The notes under the pieces were generated by a model. That model did no database searches. It saw only the letters and a program-made list of their open reading frames with translations, and had not been told where the DNA came from. The translations under genes and the position numbers were made by a program. Shown piece by piece: positions 61,794-64,000 of a stretch of 64,000 bases of DNA. Position 1 is the stretch's first letter. Each line of letters starts with the position of its first letter. Origin of the DNA: Bacteroidota bacterium (lineage in GTDB: Bacteria > Bacteroidota > Bacteroidia > Bacteroidales > JAGONC01); the NCBI GenBank assembly GCA_022711405.1, contig JAKLFC010000004.1:62001-126000 (forward strand). The letters run 5' to 3'.

Positions 61794-64000
61794 CTGGAGA
61801 CACCTGACAGAGAATCCATTCCCTTTGGAAGTGCCATTACTGAGAACCTTTGCACTGAAATAGGTCAGGTACCTGTCGAAAGAATTTTCTATGTCATAAA
61901 ATGTTGAAGACCAGTAGTAAGCATATCTCTCCTTATCAAGGAACGTTCCGTTGTTCGACCACCGGCAACCGGCGGGCAGGCTTGTAAAACCGCTCTCATT
62001 GGTAGCGCCTGTATTGGGTGCACGCCATAAACCGGTTCCCTCTTCGATGGTACCAGTGGATTTCATCTTTCCACCAGCCTGGTCCTGGCCACCCAGAAAG
62101 TCGGACAACGCAGTAAATTCACCATCGGTAGGTATGTGCCAGCCAGCCGGGCAAAGACCCTGCGCTCCTTCCGTGGTGTCGTAGTCCACCGCTTCGTACC
62201 ACTGGTACAGGCCGCCATAGGTATCGCAGTTCGCCTCATTGTCGTCATAACAGTACTTGGAAATGTACCCGTCATCCCATTGATCAAACATTCCGGAAGT
62301 CATCCCGCCCACATTCAGGTTTTTAGCCATCCAGCACTGGGAACCGATCATAACCGTGGGGTAGCTCTGGCCGTTGCGGCTATCCACCAGTTCTTCCCCG
62401 CAGGTAAAGAAACGGATCACCACCGTATCCGATTTCATTGTACACGTCGTTGCGATGTTCCAGGACAGCGTGTAATCATGGCCGATCATGCCCTGGAATT
62501 CGCTGTTGGGATTCGATGGGGTCACGATTGTTCCGCCTTCTCCGCTCAGGAGCAGCCAGTGACCGGTACCGATGACGGGAGTGTTACCTGATAGAGCAGC
62601 CGAGGTGCCCGGAAGGTCCAGCTGATTTGGTCCGGCATCGGGCATGGTTGGCAGGAGGTCGCAATCCTTCATGCATCGCACGTTGAATGCAAACCACCGG
62701 AAGTGTACCTTCCTTGTGATACCAGGATCGGGGTAGCCGACATAGCGGTTGATCTCGTGTTCGCCTGTGGTCCAGTCGGTAGAGGTATGGAAATAGGCAT
62801 ATTTTTCAAGATTCAGGAAGATCTGGCTGTGGGCCCTGTAGCCGGCGGGCAGTGCTGAAAACCCGGTCAGGTCATTTCCATTGCCTCCCTGGTACCAGCC
62901 GCTGGTTGATTTCAGCTTTGAGCCTGCATCCAGGCCACGCCACACATCGCCCATGCCTTCCCATTCCGGATCACCCACCGGGTATTGGCTATCGATCGTG
63001 CCTTCAAGGACCTTGAATTCATTGTCAGTCGGTATATGCCAGCCGTCGGGGCAAATGCCCCGGGCACCTTCCGAAAGGTCGTACTGCATGGCTTCCGGCC
63101 ATTCGTATAATCCGCCGTACGTGTCACAATAGGCTATATCATTGTTGTAGCAATATTTTTCAATCATGTCATTATCCGTTTGCTGATATCCTGTGGTTGT
63201 GCTGTTGATCTTTGTCCCGATGTTCAGGTTTTCCTTAAACCAGCATTGTCCGCCAATCTCCACCGTAAGGTAGGTCTGGCTTTCGAGGATCACTTCAGAG
63301 ATACCTCCACAGGGTGGTGGTGGCGCATCTGCAAAGCTGATCACCACGGTATCTGCCGAACTGCCGCAATCCGTGGTGATGGTCCAACTCAGCAGGTATT
63401 CATTTCCAGCCATCCCCTGAAATTCAGCGTAAGGACTCCAGGGATCCACAAAGGTGCCGCCAGCTCCACTAACAATGCCCCACACTCCTGAGCCGAAGGT
63501 TGGGGTATTGGCTGCCAATAGTGTGGATGTTCCCGGCACATTCAGCTGGTCAGGACCAGCGTTGGCCTGAGTGGGCTCAGGCCAGCAGCCTTTGATGCAG
63601 CGAACGCTGAAGCCGTTATCCCCGCCAACGTATTCAGTCCTGAATACACCATCAAGGTAATACGTGAGGTAACGATGCCATGACACATAGTACTGCACCG
63701 GAGTGGATGTCCAGAATTGGCCCCAGGATCCCATTTCATAAAAACCATTATCATAGCGGTGCCCAGCTGGCAATCCCTTAAATCCAAACAAATCGGTGCC
63801 ATTTCCACCATCCTGCCACCCAGTGGTTGTCTTTAAATTTTTACCGGCGTCCAGGCCCCGGTTACCCGTCCTGTCCCATTCAGGGTCGCCCACAGGGTAC
63901 TGGCTGTCGACGGTGCCTTCGAGGATCTTCCATTCATTGTCGCCAGGTATGTGCCATCCCGGAGGGCAAACGCCCTGAGCGCCATCTTCGGTGACATACT
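61788..64000 (-). CDS. FISUMP-repeat surface protein, 5' end outside the window
   Basis: The 3' 737 residues of a large protein; the frame stays open to the right window edge, so the start is unseen (the GTG near 63893 is internal). Three Fibrobacter-major-paralogous (FISUMP) domains are visible, each with the motif GxCPxGWHIPTDxEF and ending in (F)SVRCLxD; between them lie Ig/PKD-like linkers (NAGPDQLNVPGTSTLLAAN; DAGPNQLDLPGTSAALSGN). Likely an adhesin-like surface protein. No C-terminal T9SS domain is present. Confidence 0.88.
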   Translation of the reverse strand, partial: YVTEDGAQGVCPPGWHIPGDNEWKILEGTVDSQYPVGDPEWDRTGNRGLDAGKNLKTTTGWQDGGNGTDLFGFKGLPAGHRYDNGFYEMGSWGQFWTSTPVQYYVSWHRYLTYYLDGVFRTEYVGGDNGFSVRCIKGCWPEPTQANAGPDQLNVPGTSTLLAANTPTFGSGVWGIVSGAGGTFVDPWSPYAEFQGMAGNEYLLSWTITTDCGSSADTVVISFADAPPPPCGGISEVILESQTYLTVEIGGQCWFKENLNIGTKINSTTTGYQQTDNDMIEKYCYNNDIAYCDTYGGLYEWPEAMQYDLSEGARGICPDGWHIPTDNEFKVLEGTIDSQYPVGDPEWEGMGDVWRGLDAGSKLKSTSGWYQGGNGNDLTGFSALPAGYRAHSQIFLNLEKYAYFHTSTDWTTGEHEINRYVGYPDPGITRKVHFRWFAFNVRCMKDCDLLPTMPDAGPNQLDLPGTSAALSGNTPVIGTGHWLLLSGEGGTIVTPSNPNSEFQGMIGHDYTLSWNIATTCTMKSDTVVIRFFTCGEELVDSRNGQSYPTVMIGSQCWMAKNLNVGGMTSGMFDQWDDGYISKYCYDDNEANCDTYGGLYQWYEAVDYDTTEGAQGLCPAGWHIPTDGEFTALSDFLGGQDQAGGKMKSTGTIEEGTGLWRAPNTGATNESGFTSLPAGCRWSNNGTFLDKERYAYYWSSTFYDIENSFDRYLTYFSAKVLSNGTSKGNGFSVRCLQD

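Noticed and set aside
1..64000. tRNA, rRNA or insertion sequence
   Set aside because: No cloverleaf-like or conserved rRNA stretch and no transposase motif seen on either strand.

Overview
The window is chromosomal DNA of a Bacteroidota bacterium, most likely an uncultured member of class Bacteroidia (the order Bacteroidales is plausible but not proven). Evidence read directly: several promoters of the Bacteroidota type (TTTG, 19-20 bases, TAnnTTTG), C-terminal type IX secretion (T9SS) sorting domains, an IPTL-like C-terminal anchor, lipoproteins with Bacteroidota-type signal peptides, FISUMP, LVIVD and lamin-tail proteins, and glycan-degrading enzymes. I see no rRNA, tRNA, CRISPR array, transposase or phage gene.

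Layout. 1-6.5 kb: carbohydrate and envelope genes (tail of a GH29 fucosidase, cysH, a NamZ-type muramidase, a LolC/E-like permease, a NagX-like membrane acyltransferase, a GH51 arabinofuranosidase). 6.7-10 kb: a two-gene amino-acid ABC transporter in which binding-protein lobes are fused to the permease in the order 2'-1-2-1', and whose ATPase carries a C-terminal extension. 10.1-17.1 kb: a TetR-controlled drug-efflux operon (TetR, TolC, HlyD lipoprotein, two ATPases, two permeases) with the gene content of the ybhGFSR type; promoter and a likely operator are visible. 17.2-27.7 kb: unknown and surface proteins, including a 976-residue YadA-like repeat protein with an S74 chaperone domain, an SpmA-SpmB fusion, a YceI protein and a broken Lgt-like/beta-barrel chimera. 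27.9-33.6 kb: an Ntn-hydrolase fused to a membrane domain, a slipin, VOC, RibD-like and QueG-like proteins, and an MBL-fold lipoprotein. 33.8-45.2 kb: a secreted TIM-barrel protein of unknown activity, an outer-membrane protein, an LVIVD lipoprotein, two tandem TPR/beta-propeller paralogues, and a two-component system whose kinase gene is split at an A7 tract. 45.3-58 kb: T9SS cargo, a two-domain class V aminotransferase, lamin-tail, Cache and EcsC proteins, a cytochrome c peroxidase and a multihaem cytochrome with a T9SS-type tail. 58-64 kb: a PPDK-like protein divergent from a DUF116 gene that is split at an A8 tract, then a FISUMP protein running off the window.

The most striking non-gene signal is a set of short tandem repeats scattered between (and into the ends of) genes. 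Their sequences differ (GAGAGGA, AAATCAA, AGCTTGT, AAGGCAC, TTGGAAT, GGCAGTT and others) but the unit is always exactly 7 bases. Other non-gene structures are a double G-quadruplex hairpin at about 6.5 kb, two related palindromes that abut stop codons (27.8 and 53.8 kb), and a 48-bp-arm inverted repeat at 26.7 kb.
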